Origin: Bacteriovoracales bacterium
GTDB taxonomy: Bacteria > Bdellovibrionota > Bacteriovoracia > Bacteriovoracales > Bacteriovoracaceae
Direction: 5' to 3'
DNA length: 32,549 nucleotides
NCBI GenBank assembly: GCA_030149295.1
Contig: JASBRV010000126.1
Coordinates: 1-32,549, forward strand
The notes under the pieces are model-generated. The model searched no databases, was not told where the DNA came from, and saw nothing but the letters and a program-made list of their open reading frames with translations. Shown in pieces: positions 1 through 6,776 of this stretch. Position numbers and translations under genes: made by a program. Positions within the stretch are counted from its first letter, which is position 1. Every line of letters starts with the position of its first letter.

Positions 1-55
1 CATCTTCTCACCTACGGTGATACAAGAGCAGAGGTAGAACTCTTGTGTGGGGTAG

Positions 56-589
56 GTGCATTTTTTGGATTGTGGTTTATCGTCGATTCTTACCAACAAA
101 GTCTTCTCAATGAGCTGGCCCATGCGAATTCCTCTCAAATCTCTTAAAGTCACTCATTACCTATCGACTCCTCTTAGCTTCACTCCACCCTTTCGTGCCA
201 ATGTCCAAGAGACCTATCAGGCCGATACAGATATCAACACTCTTCAGTCCGTGGTAGAGAGAGCAAAGGAGCAAAAAAGACCGCTTTTAAGAAGCCTTCT
301 CACTTTAAGAAATAAAATCGTAGCCCGCTTTGGTTTTAAAACAGATCTTGAAGAAGGCAAGGACTATGGCCCCTTTGATGTTTCCTTTATCAACGAAGAC
401 CATCTTAAGGCAAGCTATGAAGATCCTCACTTTTCCTTTTATGCAGAGATCATTCACAAAAACAGTAAACTCACTCTCTATAGTGGTGTCCATTATAAGA
501 GCCCTCAGGGAATGACCTATTTTTGGCTTATATACCCCTTCCATGTAGCTGTTTTTAAGTCCCTTTTGGCCGAATTGGCCGTCAAGTAG
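56..589 (+). CDS. DUF2867-like protein
   Basis: A 177-residue protein whose C-terminal half resembles the DUF2867 family: a charged middle section, then a strand-rich stretch (FYAEIIHKNSKLTLYSGVHY) and a closing YFWLIYPFHVAVFKSLL, like the YWxxVRPFHxxxxRxxL end of that family. The family has no established biochemical role; it often occurs alone or attached to NAD-binding epimerase-like domains, and no Rossmann motif is present here. The start is unsure. The GTG at 56 opens the frame, but in-frame ATGs at 110 and 122 are equally possible, and none of the three has a convincing Shine-Dalgarno. The first 18 residues look unlike the family, which favours the ATG at 110. No signal peptide or membrane segment is seen. 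The family call rests on remembered motif similarity only. Confidence 0.6.
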   Translation: MHFLDCGLSSILTNKVFSMSWPMRIPLKSLKVTHYLSTPLSFTPPFRANVQETYQADTDINTLQSVVERAKEQKRPLLRSLLTLRNKIVARFGFKTDLEEGKDYGPFDVSFINEDHLKASYEDPHFSFYAEIIHKNSKLTLYSGVHYKSPQGMTYFWLIYPFHVAVFKSLLAELAVK

Positions 590-644
590 GTTAACACCCC
601 CTGAAATCAATTCATCAAGGGCTCAACTAAGACCTTAAATACTC

Positions 645-650
645 TATGAT
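645..650 (+). promoter_or_regulatory. candidate -10 for the secreted protein at 684
   Basis: TATGAT (5 of 6 matches to TATAAT) lies 33 nt before the ATG at 684. No good -35 is visible at 16-18 nt spacing (about CTCAAC), so this is a weak call. Confidence 0.25.
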
Positions 651-683
651 AAGGGTGTTTAAATCAACCCATAGGAGACCCCA

Positions 684-1130
684 ATGCATAGAGCCCTAAC
701 GATTGCCTTTTTTATAGCTTCATTTTCACTGTCCACTTTTGCCCTTAGTAACCAAGAATGCGTAGAAGTTTATCGCGATGGTTACCTAGACCTCAGAGAA
801 TCCATTGAAGAATATAATGATAAAAGACTCGATAAACATGGCTTTGCTGCAGAGGTTTCAGCTCAAACAGCAGCTGTAAAAACATTAAGAGCAGCATGCT
901 ACTTCACAGAAAGCCCTGATGTCTCTAGCTGTGTGGAAGACTACAAAGAGCTTTATCAAGACCTAAGAGACAAAGTAAGAGTACGCTCTGTCCTTGCAGG
1001 GAATCAGGACTATATCAATTACAGTGATGCTTCCTCCTCTAAACCAGGAATTATTGGCCGATTTTTTAACTCTGGGGCTGATGTGGTGAAGCTTGGAAAA
1101 CTCGGAATTATCGACGCTCGCTGCCTCTAA
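684..1130 (+). CDS. small secreted protein with internal duplication
   Basis: A 148-residue protein I do not recognise. The start is well supported by AGGAG, 6 nt before the ATG. A clear signal peptide (MHRALTIAFFIASFSLSTFA, residues 1-20) predicts export. The mature part has four cysteines (26, 72, 83, 147), enough for two disulfides. Two of them open related segments: CVEVYRDGYLDLRES at 26-40 and CVEDYKELYQDLRDK at 83-97. The protein therefore seems to have arisen by duplication of a helix-forming Cys unit of roughly 57 residues. It stands as a single gene, closed by the hairpin at 1164-1191 and facing mtgA on the other strand. It is probably periplasmic; function unknown. Confidence 0.8.
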   Translation: MHRALTIAFFIASFSLSTFALSNQECVEVYRDGYLDLRESIEEYNDKRLDKHGFAAEVSAQTAAVKTLRAACYFTESPDVSSCVEDYKELYQDLRDKVRVRSVLAGNQDYINYSDASSSKPGIIGRFFNSGADVVKLGKLGIIDARCL

Positions 1131-1163
1131 GAAAATAATTAAATAAAAGAAAAATTTAAAATG

Positions 1164-1191
1164 GTGCCAAGGACTTCCTTGGCACTTTTTT
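1164..1191. terminator. bidirectional intrinsic terminator
   Basis: A 10-bp perfect inverted repeat (1164-1173 with 1176-1185, GTGCCAAGGA/TCCTTGGCAC) is followed by TTTTTT on the plus strand. On the minus strand the hairpin is followed by a T-rich run (CATTTTAAATTTTTC). It sits between the convergent gene ends at 1130 and 1190 and can serve both. Confidence 0.85.
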
Positions 1192-2218
1192 ATTGAACAC
1201 TAAATTCATTGTCGATCGTGCTAAGATCCTCACCTATAGCATCTTCATCAAATTCTGGATTTTCATCTAAGTGAAGAGAATCGTCTACTTTATAACTTGC
1301 TTCAAGAGATTTACCGGTAAGGTCTCTTTTCTTCTTCGCTCTCGCTTTCCTTTTGCTTGGTGACTTAAAGGTTGTCTTCTTTATTTCCTCTTTAGCCTTT
1401 TCTAGCGCAGGAGCTTCCCAATGAAAGGCATCCTTCTTTGCGTGCTCTAATTTTTCTTTAGGAAGATAATTAGCTACCACCATCTTATCAAGAATTTGAT
1501 TCACCGTTTGATCGGCATAATCAGTCAACTTCTTCTCTCTAAAAGATTGAGAATATCTCTTTGGACTTGGTAAAAGCATGGCCAAAAAGGCTCCTTCTCT
1601 GGCCGACAATTGAGAAGGCTTCTTTTTAAAGTAGTGCTCCGAAGCGGCCTTGATGCCGTAAACGCCGGGAGCAAACTCCGCAATATTTAAATAAACCTCC
1701 AAGATCTTATCCTTAGAGACATGTTTTTCCATGTAAGTGGTATAGAGAACTTCAGTAACCTTTCTTGATAAGGTCTTCTCTTTGGTGAGAAAAATATTTT
1801 TTATGACTTGTTGAGATATAGTCGAGGCCCCTCTGGTCCGCTCGCCTTCAAGTGCTTCTGTAACAGCTTCTTTAACCTGTCCGACATCAACACCACTGTG
1901 TTGGAAAAAGGCCCAATCTTCACTCACCACAATAGCGTGGGCCGCAACTTTACTAATCTGATTTAAGCTCACCCAGGAATTTGGTTTTTTCCCACTAAGA
2001 GAATAGTTCGCTTGTCCTTCTTGATTGATCCGAGTCAAGACATAACCCTTTTCTAAATTTTGAATTTCTTGCCTAGGAAAAATGGCAAAAAAATAAATCA
2101 AAAGGATCACGACAACAAAATCTAGCGCGATCATAATCTGAAACCACTTCTTTTTAAGAAGATTCTTTCCCTCATTATTTGTTTTATTTGGACTCTCACT
2201 TCCTAGCGACTGATCCAT
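1190..2218 (-). CDS. mtgA: monofunctional peptidoglycan transglycosylase (GT51)
   Basis: Polymerises lipid II into glycan strands at the outer face of the inner membrane. The protein of 342 residues has a short cytosolic head, one membrane helix (about 27-46) and a GT51 domain with all signature motifs: VVSEDWAFFQHSGVD with catalytic Glu100, RGASTISQQVIKNIFL (129-144; families usually have RGGSTITQQ) and EVYLNIAEF (174-182). No transpeptidase domain follows, so it is an MtgA type rather than a class A PBP. The last ~75 residues are an extra tail, first Lys/Arg-rich then Asp/Glu-rich, which usual ~240-residue MtgA proteins lack. The ATG at 2218 is chosen because AGGAG precedes it by 7 nt and a good promoter lies at 2250-2278; the open frame upstream of that would precede the promoter. 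Confidence 0.93.
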   Translation of the reverse strand: MDQSLGSESPNKTNNEGKNLLKKKWFQIMIALDFVVVILLIYFFAIFPRQEIQNLEKGYVLTRINQEGQANYSLSGKKPNSWVSLNQISKVAAHAIVVSEDWAFFQHSGVDVGQVKEAVTEALEGERTRGASTISQQVIKNIFLTKEKTLSRKVTEVLYTTYMEKHVSKDKILEVYLNIAEFAPGVYGIKAASEHYFKKKPSQLSAREGAFLAMLLPSPKRYSQSFREKKLTDYADQTVNQILDKMVVANYLPKEKLEHAKKDAFHWEAPALEKAKEEIKKTTFKSPSKRKARAKKKRDLTGKSLEASYKVDDSLHLDENPEFDEDAIGEDLSTIDNEFSVQ

Positions 2219-2249
2219 GTTTTTGCTCCTGAAGTTTGGGGATAGGCCT

Positions 2250-2278
2250 ATTATAAGAAAACTCGAAGTCAGTCGCAA
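2250..2278 (-). promoter_or_regulatory. promoter of mtgA
   Basis: Reading the minus strand: TTGCGA (2278-2273), a 17-nt spacer, then a perfect TATAAT (2255-2250). Transcription would start near 2243, giving a ~25-nt leader that contains the AGGAG of mtgA. Confidence 0.6.
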
Positions 2279-2436
2279 AGATTCGCTAAGTATTGAAATC
2301 ACGTAGATAGCTCCCCTTAACTTGCCGCATTATTTTGCCAGCATTTCTCGCTCCTCTCATTAGTTATGTAAATGACTGAAATCATGTTGGATGACACTCT
2401 AGACAAACTTGAAATAGTGAAGTGAAATCGTTAAGT

Positions 2437-2442
2437 TATAAT
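2437..2442 (+). promoter_or_regulatory. -10 element for arginase
   Basis: A perfect TATAAT lies 20 nt before the ATG at 2463, with AGGGGG between them. The only TTGACA-like hexamer nearby (TTGAAA at 2409) is 22 nt away, too far for a standard spacer, so the -35 is unclear. Confidence 0.45.
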
Positions 2443-2462
2443 TCTCTAGGGGGATACTAAGT

Positions 2463-3443
2463 ATGCGAAAAGATTTAGCGACAATGGGAGCTGCCACAGA
2501 CCTAGGCCAAGGTAAGGCCGGAACTGAACTTGCGCCTTCTTGGTTAAGACTTAAAGGCACTCATGAGATTCTTAATCGGAAGTTCTTTTCTACTGAGGAC
2601 CTCGGTGACATCACCCCTTTAAAAAACGGGAATGACCTGAGAGCAGAAAAAGCCGATAGGGCCACCCTCCATAAGCAAATCTCTCTTTATAATAAGCGAC
2701 TTGCTGACATTGCAAAAGATGCTCTCGCCAAAAATAAAACTCTCCTCACCTTTGGTGGAGATCACTCCATTGCCATAGGAACTTTGGCAGGCTCACTTTT
2801 TCATAATCCTGACACCAAGGTGGTTTGGGTTGATGCTCATGCAGATATCAACACTCCTAAAACTTCACCCTCAGGAAATGTCCACGGCATGCCCCTAGCA
2901 TTTTTTCTTAACCTCGTAAAAGATGAGGCCATGAATAAGGCCTTCTCTTGGGTACCTCACCTTAAAAAGGAAAATCTCGTCTATATTGGACTACGTGATG
3001 TGGATCCAGGGGAAAGAAAGTTTATCAAAGAACTGGGAATCACCAGCTTTTATGCAGAAGATGTGTTGGATCTTGGGATAAATAAAACATTAGAAATGAC
3101 TCTCAACCAACTTGCTCCGAAAGGCGAAGCTGATCTTCATTTAAGTTTTGATGTCGATGGCCTTGATCCCTTGTATGTCCCGGCCACTGGCACTCCCGTT
3201 CCCGGCGGACTTTCACTTCTAGATGGACAAATGATTATTAACACTCTTATGCGAGAGACCAATCTCATCTCTTTTGATCTTGTAGAAGTAAATCCTATGC
3301 TAGGAACAACTGAGAAAGAGTTGGATATAACGAGTCATTCAGTTTCTGAATTATTAGAATCAATTCCCAGTTGGGATAAATTAGGGGCTAATCTTCAAGA
3401 ACTACAGCTTCTAAGGAACGAAAGGCTTTCTCCAGAAGTCTAA
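2463..3443 (+). CDS. rocF: arginase-family ureohydrolase, probably arginase
   Basis: Hydrolyses arginine to ornithine and urea with a binuclear manganese centre in the cytosol. All metal ligands of the ureohydrolase family are visible: GGDHS with His101, DAHADIN with Asp124, His126 and Asp128, and SFDVDGLDP with Asp230 and Asp232. The segment TPKTSPSGNVHGMP (131-144) matches the substrate loop of arginases (TxxTxSGNxHGxP) better than that of agmatinases or formimidoylglutamases. The length of 326 is slightly above the usual ~300. The gene has its own -10 and an AGGGGG ribosome site, and it runs divergently from mtgA. It ends 9 nt from the convergent gene at 3453. Agmatinase or formiminoglutamase cannot be fully excluded. 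Confidence 0.85.
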   Translation: MRKDLATMGAATDLGQGKAGTELAPSWLRLKGTHEILNRKFFSTEDLGDITPLKNGNDLRAEKADRATLHKQISLYNKRLADIAKDALAKNKTLLTFGGDHSIAIGTLAGSLFHNPDTKVVWVDAHADINTPKTSPSGNVHGMPLAFFLNLVKDEAMNKAFSWVPHLKKENLVYIGLRDVDPGERKFIKELGITSFYAEDVLDLGINKTLEMTLNQLAPKGEADLHLSFDVDGLDPLYVPATGTPVPGGLSLLDGQMIINTLMRETNLISFDLVEVNPMLGTTEKELDITSHSVSELLESIPSWDKLGANLQELQLLRNERLSPEV

Positions 3444-3452
3444 TAAATACCT

Positions 3453-3797
3453 CTACTGACCTTTGATATACAAATTCGCTAGATTTAAAACCCCTTCACT
3501 GCAAAGACTGTAGAGGTTTTTAAGATTTTCCGTTTGATCGGGATACTCTTCTTCTTCTCGAGCAATACGCGAAAGATGAAGATTAAGGGGGTCACAACTT
3601 CTCTCTAATCCTTTATAGGCAAGCCATTGTGACCAACTTAAACTGGTGGTTTCAATATTATCAAGAAAGTATTGACGGACATTTTTGGTGTTATTTTCGT
3701 AAGGAAGTAATAGTAAGCGCTCACTGGTTGTTAAATCACGGCCTCTCACCGAAACGAAAACGAAAAAAAGACCTAAGAGAAAAAAAGCCATACGCAT
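3453..3797 (-). CDS. small secreted protein, unknown
   Basis: A protein of 114 residues with an N-terminal signal peptide (MRMAFFLLGLFFVFVSVRG) and a short, mostly helical mature part with two cysteines (the RSCDP and SLCSEG segments) that could form one disulfide. The ATG at 3797 is preferred over the in-frame TTG at 3803 because AAGGA lies about 9 nt before it. I recognise no family. It converges on arginase with 9 nt between the stop codons. Upstream lies the gmhB-like/nuclease-like pair on the same strand, 66 nt away, so read-through from that pair is possible. Probably periplasmic. Confidence 0.65.
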   Translation of the reverse strand: MRMAFFLLGLFFVFVSVRGRDLTTSERLLLLPYENNTKNVRQYFLDNIETTSLSWSQWLAYKGLERSCDPLNLHLSRIAREEEEYPDQTENLKNLYSLCSEGVLNLANLYIKGQ

Positions 3798-3863
3798 GAT
3801 CAATCATCCTTGAATAACGTTCAGTCTTCATTTTGATTAAATTACTGTGCTTTAGCAAGAGGC

Positions 3864-4559
3864 TTAGTTTATTTGAACTTCTTTTTTAAGCTCTTTGAGA
3901 AGTTCCTCATGGTTTTCAAAAACCAAGTCATAGCCGCCGAGGGGATAGCTGCCTTGGATAAGAAAAGTTTTGAGATCCAACTGAGCAAGAATATCACTGA
4001 CCTTATCACCAACCATGAGTGACTGAGATAAATCAAGATCCCAATCCTCTGCGGCCATTAAGGCCATGCCAGGATTTGGCTTACGAGTCAAGCTGGCACG
4101 TTTGTATTTTCCTTCTTCACTTTCTGGATGATAGGGACTGTAATACCAGCCATCGATATGAACCCCTTTTTTGGCAAGCTCTTCTCCCATCCATTGATGA
4201 AGTTTTAAGACATCTTCTTCTCGATATAAAGCACGCCCAATCCCCGATTGATTAGTAAGAACAATCACTTTGAAGCCTACACTATTGGCCCAAGCAATGA
4301 CCTTTTCAATTCCAGGTACAAACTCCACGTCTTCAATTTTATAGACGTAGCTTTTATCTGTGTTGATGATACCATCACGATCAAGAAAAAGGGCCTTATG
4401 CATTCCTTTTTTAGTCACGGGCAAAGGTGAATCAGAAGAAGAAAAGCTTTCTCCCTCAAAGGGAACAAAGCGATCTTGCTCTCTTTCATAGATAGCCTTA
4501 ACAGCGCCTTCGCGTTTCTTAGCCCTTAAATTCCAGTAGTCTAAATCCCAATTACTCAT
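3864..4559 (-). CDS. GmhB/HisB-like HAD phosphatase without the zinc loop
   Basis: A HAD phosphatase of the D-glycero-D-manno-heptose-1,7-bisphosphate/histidinol-phosphate phosphatase type. The catalytic motifs are intact: FLDRDGI with nucleophile Asp60 and acid Asp62, LTNQSG (101-106), RKPNPGM with Lys160, and GDKVSD (185-190). In the usual GmhB, a loop with a CPHHP-type and a CxCRKP-type motif binds zinc. Here the loop reads YSPYHP...ASLTRKP, so every cysteine is gone. A ~53-residue N-terminal extension precedes the domain. The ATG overlaps the stop of the upstream gene by 4 nt (ATGA), so translation is coupled. GmhB activity in LPS core synthesis is the default guess. A role linked to the nuclease-like partner, such as 3'-phosphate removal as in the related PNKP phosphatase domain, is an untested alternative. 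Confidence 0.8.
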   Translation of the reverse strand: MSNWDLDYWNLRAKKREGAVKAIYEREQDRFVPFEGESFSSSDSPLPVTKKGMHKALFLDRDGIINTDKSYVYKIEDVEFVPGIEKVIAWANSVGFKVIVLTNQSGIGRALYREEDVLKLHQWMGEELAKKGVHIDGWYYSPYHPESEEGKYKRASLTRKPNPGMALMAAEDWDLDLSQSLMVGDKVSDILAQLDLKTFLIQGSYPLGGYDLVFENHEELLKELKKEVQIN

Positions 4560-5614
4560 TGAGTTAACCCCGCCTTTACTGAACAGTTTACCTTAAGAGC
4601 ACTAACTGTAAACTTATTCATGGGCTTCAGTCGTATCTGTAAAGTTTTTTTCCCCAGAGAAAAGTTAAAACTACTCACTCCAGATTTAAGGCCTTCAAAA
4701 ATGAGCTCATCCTCTTCTTTCCACTCCTCTAATTCGATAGTTCCCACTTCATAACGACCTTCACCTTTTTTGTGAAATAAGGTCAACTGAACCATATGTG
4801 GATCACTAAAACCCAACAAAGGAGTCAAACAATTTTTAAAAAGAATTTTGTCTTTTTGGTAAAGCTCAAAAAGAAATTCATAGAGTTTTCCCACCACTCG
4901 ATAATAATGAGAATAAAGCTTTTCCCGGGCGTCTTTGGGCAGCTCTCCAGGAAGCTCAGGTAAACCTCTTTCAGACCATTCAGGAGAGAAGTGACCTAAC
5001 TTATCCATTAAATGAGAATCGGTTAGGTCGGCCCACTCATAGAGCTCTTGGGCCATTTGATTAAAGCTTTGCTCAAGATAAAGATTAAGTTCTTTTTGAT
5101 AAGTCTCAGCATTTTTAAAAACAGAAAAATACTTTTCTATAAAAGAGCGAATGCCACCACTTTTGGTATTGACGTAAGCGCCTTGCTTACAAAACTTAAG
5201 ACTGATGGGAATGAAAGCTTGTTGCTTTAGCTCGTCCCTAAGTCCCAAGAGAATATCACACTCTTTTAAAGAATTTTGACCACTGACGGCTCCAGTTTTT
5301 CCTGTGAGCAATACCTCATTAACTGCCAAATCATCATAGGAGTCTAAAAACTTTTGCGCCGTTTTTTTTGCAAGCCCCGGTAGTAGAGCAAAAAGCTCGG
5401 GATCATTTTCTCGCAACCAGTCTTGATAATGACGCAATTCATTTTGGGCTTTTCCGCCAAAAAGAGAGCTAAAGTGACTCACAAATTGGCCTGAAAGCTT
5501 CCAATTCTGGGCCAGCTCAAACGCCACCAGATATTCAAAGAGATTTCCCTTCACCTCATTGATAAGGGCCTCTGATTGAGACTGTGAATTTAGGGTGGAC
5601 CAATCTTTGGCCAT
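4556..5614 (-). CDS. PD-(D/E)XK-like putative nuclease
   Basis: A 352-residue cytosolic protein with no name I can give with certainty. The order of conserved-looking positions fits a PD-(D/E)XK nuclease core: a helix with Glu27 (KGNLFEYLVAFEL), then Asp120 in KECDILLGL, a strand ending PISLKF with Lys140, and a following AYVNTKSGG(I)RSFIEKYF. The pattern of an Asp, an (I)SLK strand and a TKSGG stretch recalls some type II restriction and phage nucleases. The ATG at 5614 is chosen because GAGG lies just upstream; the frame also opens at a TTG at 5641. No methyltransferase or specificity gene is nearby. The gene is coupled by a 4-nt overlap to the GmhB-like phosphatase and divergent from pyrB. 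Fold assignment is by motif spacing only. Confidence 0.5.
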   Translation of the reverse strand: MAKDWSTLNSQSQSEALINEVKGNLFEYLVAFELAQNWKLSGQFVSHFSSLFGGKAQNELRHYQDWLRENDPELFALLPGLAKKTAQKFLDSYDDLAVNEVLLTGKTGAVSGQNSLKECDILLGLRDELKQQAFIPISLKFCKQGAYVNTKSGGIRSFIEKYFSVFKNAETYQKELNLYLEQSFNQMAQELYEWADLTDSHLMDKLGHFSPEWSERGLPELPGELPKDAREKLYSHYYRVVGKLYEFLFELYQKDKILFKNCLTPLLGFSDPHMVQLTLFHKKGEGRYEVGTIELEEWKEEDELIFEGLKSGVSSFNFSLGKKTLQIRLKPMNKFTVSALKVNCSVKAGLTQ

Positions 5615-5648
5615 GACTACCTCATGCCTATAATTTTTCAAGCAATTC

Positions 5649-5678
5649 TTGGCAAAGCATAGCCCATTGTTTTAGACT
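5649..5678 (+). promoter_or_regulatory. candidate promoter of the pyrB operon
   Basis: TTGGCA (5649-5654), an 18-nt spacer and TAGACT (5673-5678) lie in the short gap between the divergent starts at 5614 and 5706. The -10 is only a 4 of 6 match. Confidence 0.35.
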
Positions 5679-5705
5679 AATTCAAATCGAATACGAGTGA
5701 GGAAC

Positions 5706-6689
5706 ATGCAGAACTTTCCTTCTGTTTTTGAATCCATCAAAGATCTTGAGAAAGGTCATATTGATGGACTATTAAAGCTTGCCGGCAAATTTAAAGGTTA
5801 TTCCCATGACTGGCAGGGACTCCCCATTCCCTTCATTAAACGCCCCATCATTGCCACGAGTTTTTTAGAAAATTCGACGCGTACCAAGCATTCATTTGCT
5901 ATCGCAATAAAAAACCTTGGTGCAACCTATATTGACTTCAATGCCGATACCTCAAGCCTTAAAAAAGGCGAAAGTCTTGAAGAGACTTTACGCACCCTCC
6001 ACAGCCAGGGTGTGGACATGTGTATCATTCGCAGTAATATTTCTCGGGAGCTCGCACAATTTAAAGAAAAGCCACCGATTAAAATTATCAACGGTGGCGA
6101 TGGAACTCATCAGCATCCCACTCAAGCCCTTCTTGATCTTTTCACCATGACTGAGATTGGATTGGATCTTGAGGGAAAAACTATTTCGATTATAGGCGAT
6201 ACCATTCATTCCCGGGTGGGCCATAGCCTCTTAGACCTACTGCCGCAGTTTGGCGCCAAGGTCATTTTATGTGGCCCCTCTGAATGTTTACCACCATCAC
6301 AAGAGATGAAGGAATACCCCCACGTTGAAATGACCACAAACATCGATGAGGTCATCGACAGATCTGATCTCCTCTATCTTCTTCGCATTCAAAAAGAACG
6401 CCATAGTGGCAATCAGGTGAATTATTACGAGAGCTATCCTAATGATTACGGTATCAGTGTTGAGCGTTTGAAAAGACACAATAAACACCTTCCCGTCTTT
6501 CATCCAGGACCTGCCAATGTGGGAGTAGAAATCACCCGAGACTTAATAGAGAGTCCTTATTATTTTGGTTACGAACAAGTACACAATAGTATTTTTATGA
6601 GAATGGCCATTATCCAAGCTGTTCTTCAAAACTCAGACAAACGATTGGGGATACAATTTGCAGGTAGAACGATTCAAGACCTCGCCTAA
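5706..6689 (+). CDS. pyrB: aspartate carbamoyltransferase catalytic chain
   Basis: Transfers the carbamoyl group of carbamoyl phosphate to aspartate, the committed step of pyrimidine synthesis. The carbamoyl-phosphate motif is FLENSTRTKHSF, with the STRT residues kept. KKGES carries the active-site Lys lent by the neighbouring subunit. GDGTHQHPTQALLDL, IHSRVGHS, RIQKER and HPGPANVGVEI complete the site. The STRT box with HQHPTQALLDL points to aspartate rather than ornithine carbamoyltransferase. The ATG at 5706 is preferred over the GTG at 5697; AGG sits unusually close to it. No pyrI regulatory chain is present. It is the first gene of the pyrB-carAB-pyrF operon, 87 nt before the carAB start. 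Confidence 0.93.
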   Translation: MQNFPSVFESIKDLEKGHIDGLLKLAGKFKGYSHDWQGLPIPFIKRPIIATSFLENSTRTKHSFAIAIKNLGATYIDFNADTSSLKKGESLEETLRTLHSQGVDMCIIRSNISRELAQFKEKPPIKIINGGDGTHQHPTQALLDLFTMTEIGLDLEGKTISIIGDTIHSRVGHSLLDLLPQFGAKVILCGPSECLPPSQEMKEYPHVEMTTNIDEVIDRSDLLYLLRIQKERHSGNQVNYYESYPNDYGISVERLKRHNKHLPVFHPGPANVGVEITRDLIESPYYFGYEQVHNSIFMRMAIIQAVLQNSDKRLGIQFAGRTIQDLA

Positions 6690-6704
6690 TTTTTCTTTCT
6701 TTTT

Positions 6705-6735
6705 GGAGCTTCCCCAAGCTTTTTGTTTTTTCTTT
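6705..6735 (+). terminator. attenuator-like hairpin between pyrB and carAB
   Basis: GGAGCTT (6705-6711), loop CCCC and AAGCTTT (6716-6722) form a 7-bp stem with two G-U pairs, followed by a T-rich tract to 6735. A second T-rich stretch (6690-6704) precedes it. It lies inside the operon, so it would act as a leaky terminator or attenuator rather than a full stop. Confidence 0.4.
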
Positions 6736-6776
6736 TCTCAAAATCTCAATTTAAAACCCAAGTGGAGTTCCTTACT

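Noticed and set aside
1..3. CAT at the left edge, preceded on the minus strand by AGGTGAG: possible start codon of a gene leaving the window
   Set aside because: Only the start codon itself would be inside the window, so no coding evidence can be seen.
4556..5614. Complete restriction-modification system
   Set aside because: No methyltransferase motif is seen in any neighbouring gene.
6723..6776. Upstream TTG extension of carAB by 18 residues
   Set aside because: It lies in the T-rich tract after the hairpin, encodes no CarA-like residues, and the ATG at 6777 has a GGAG at proper distance.
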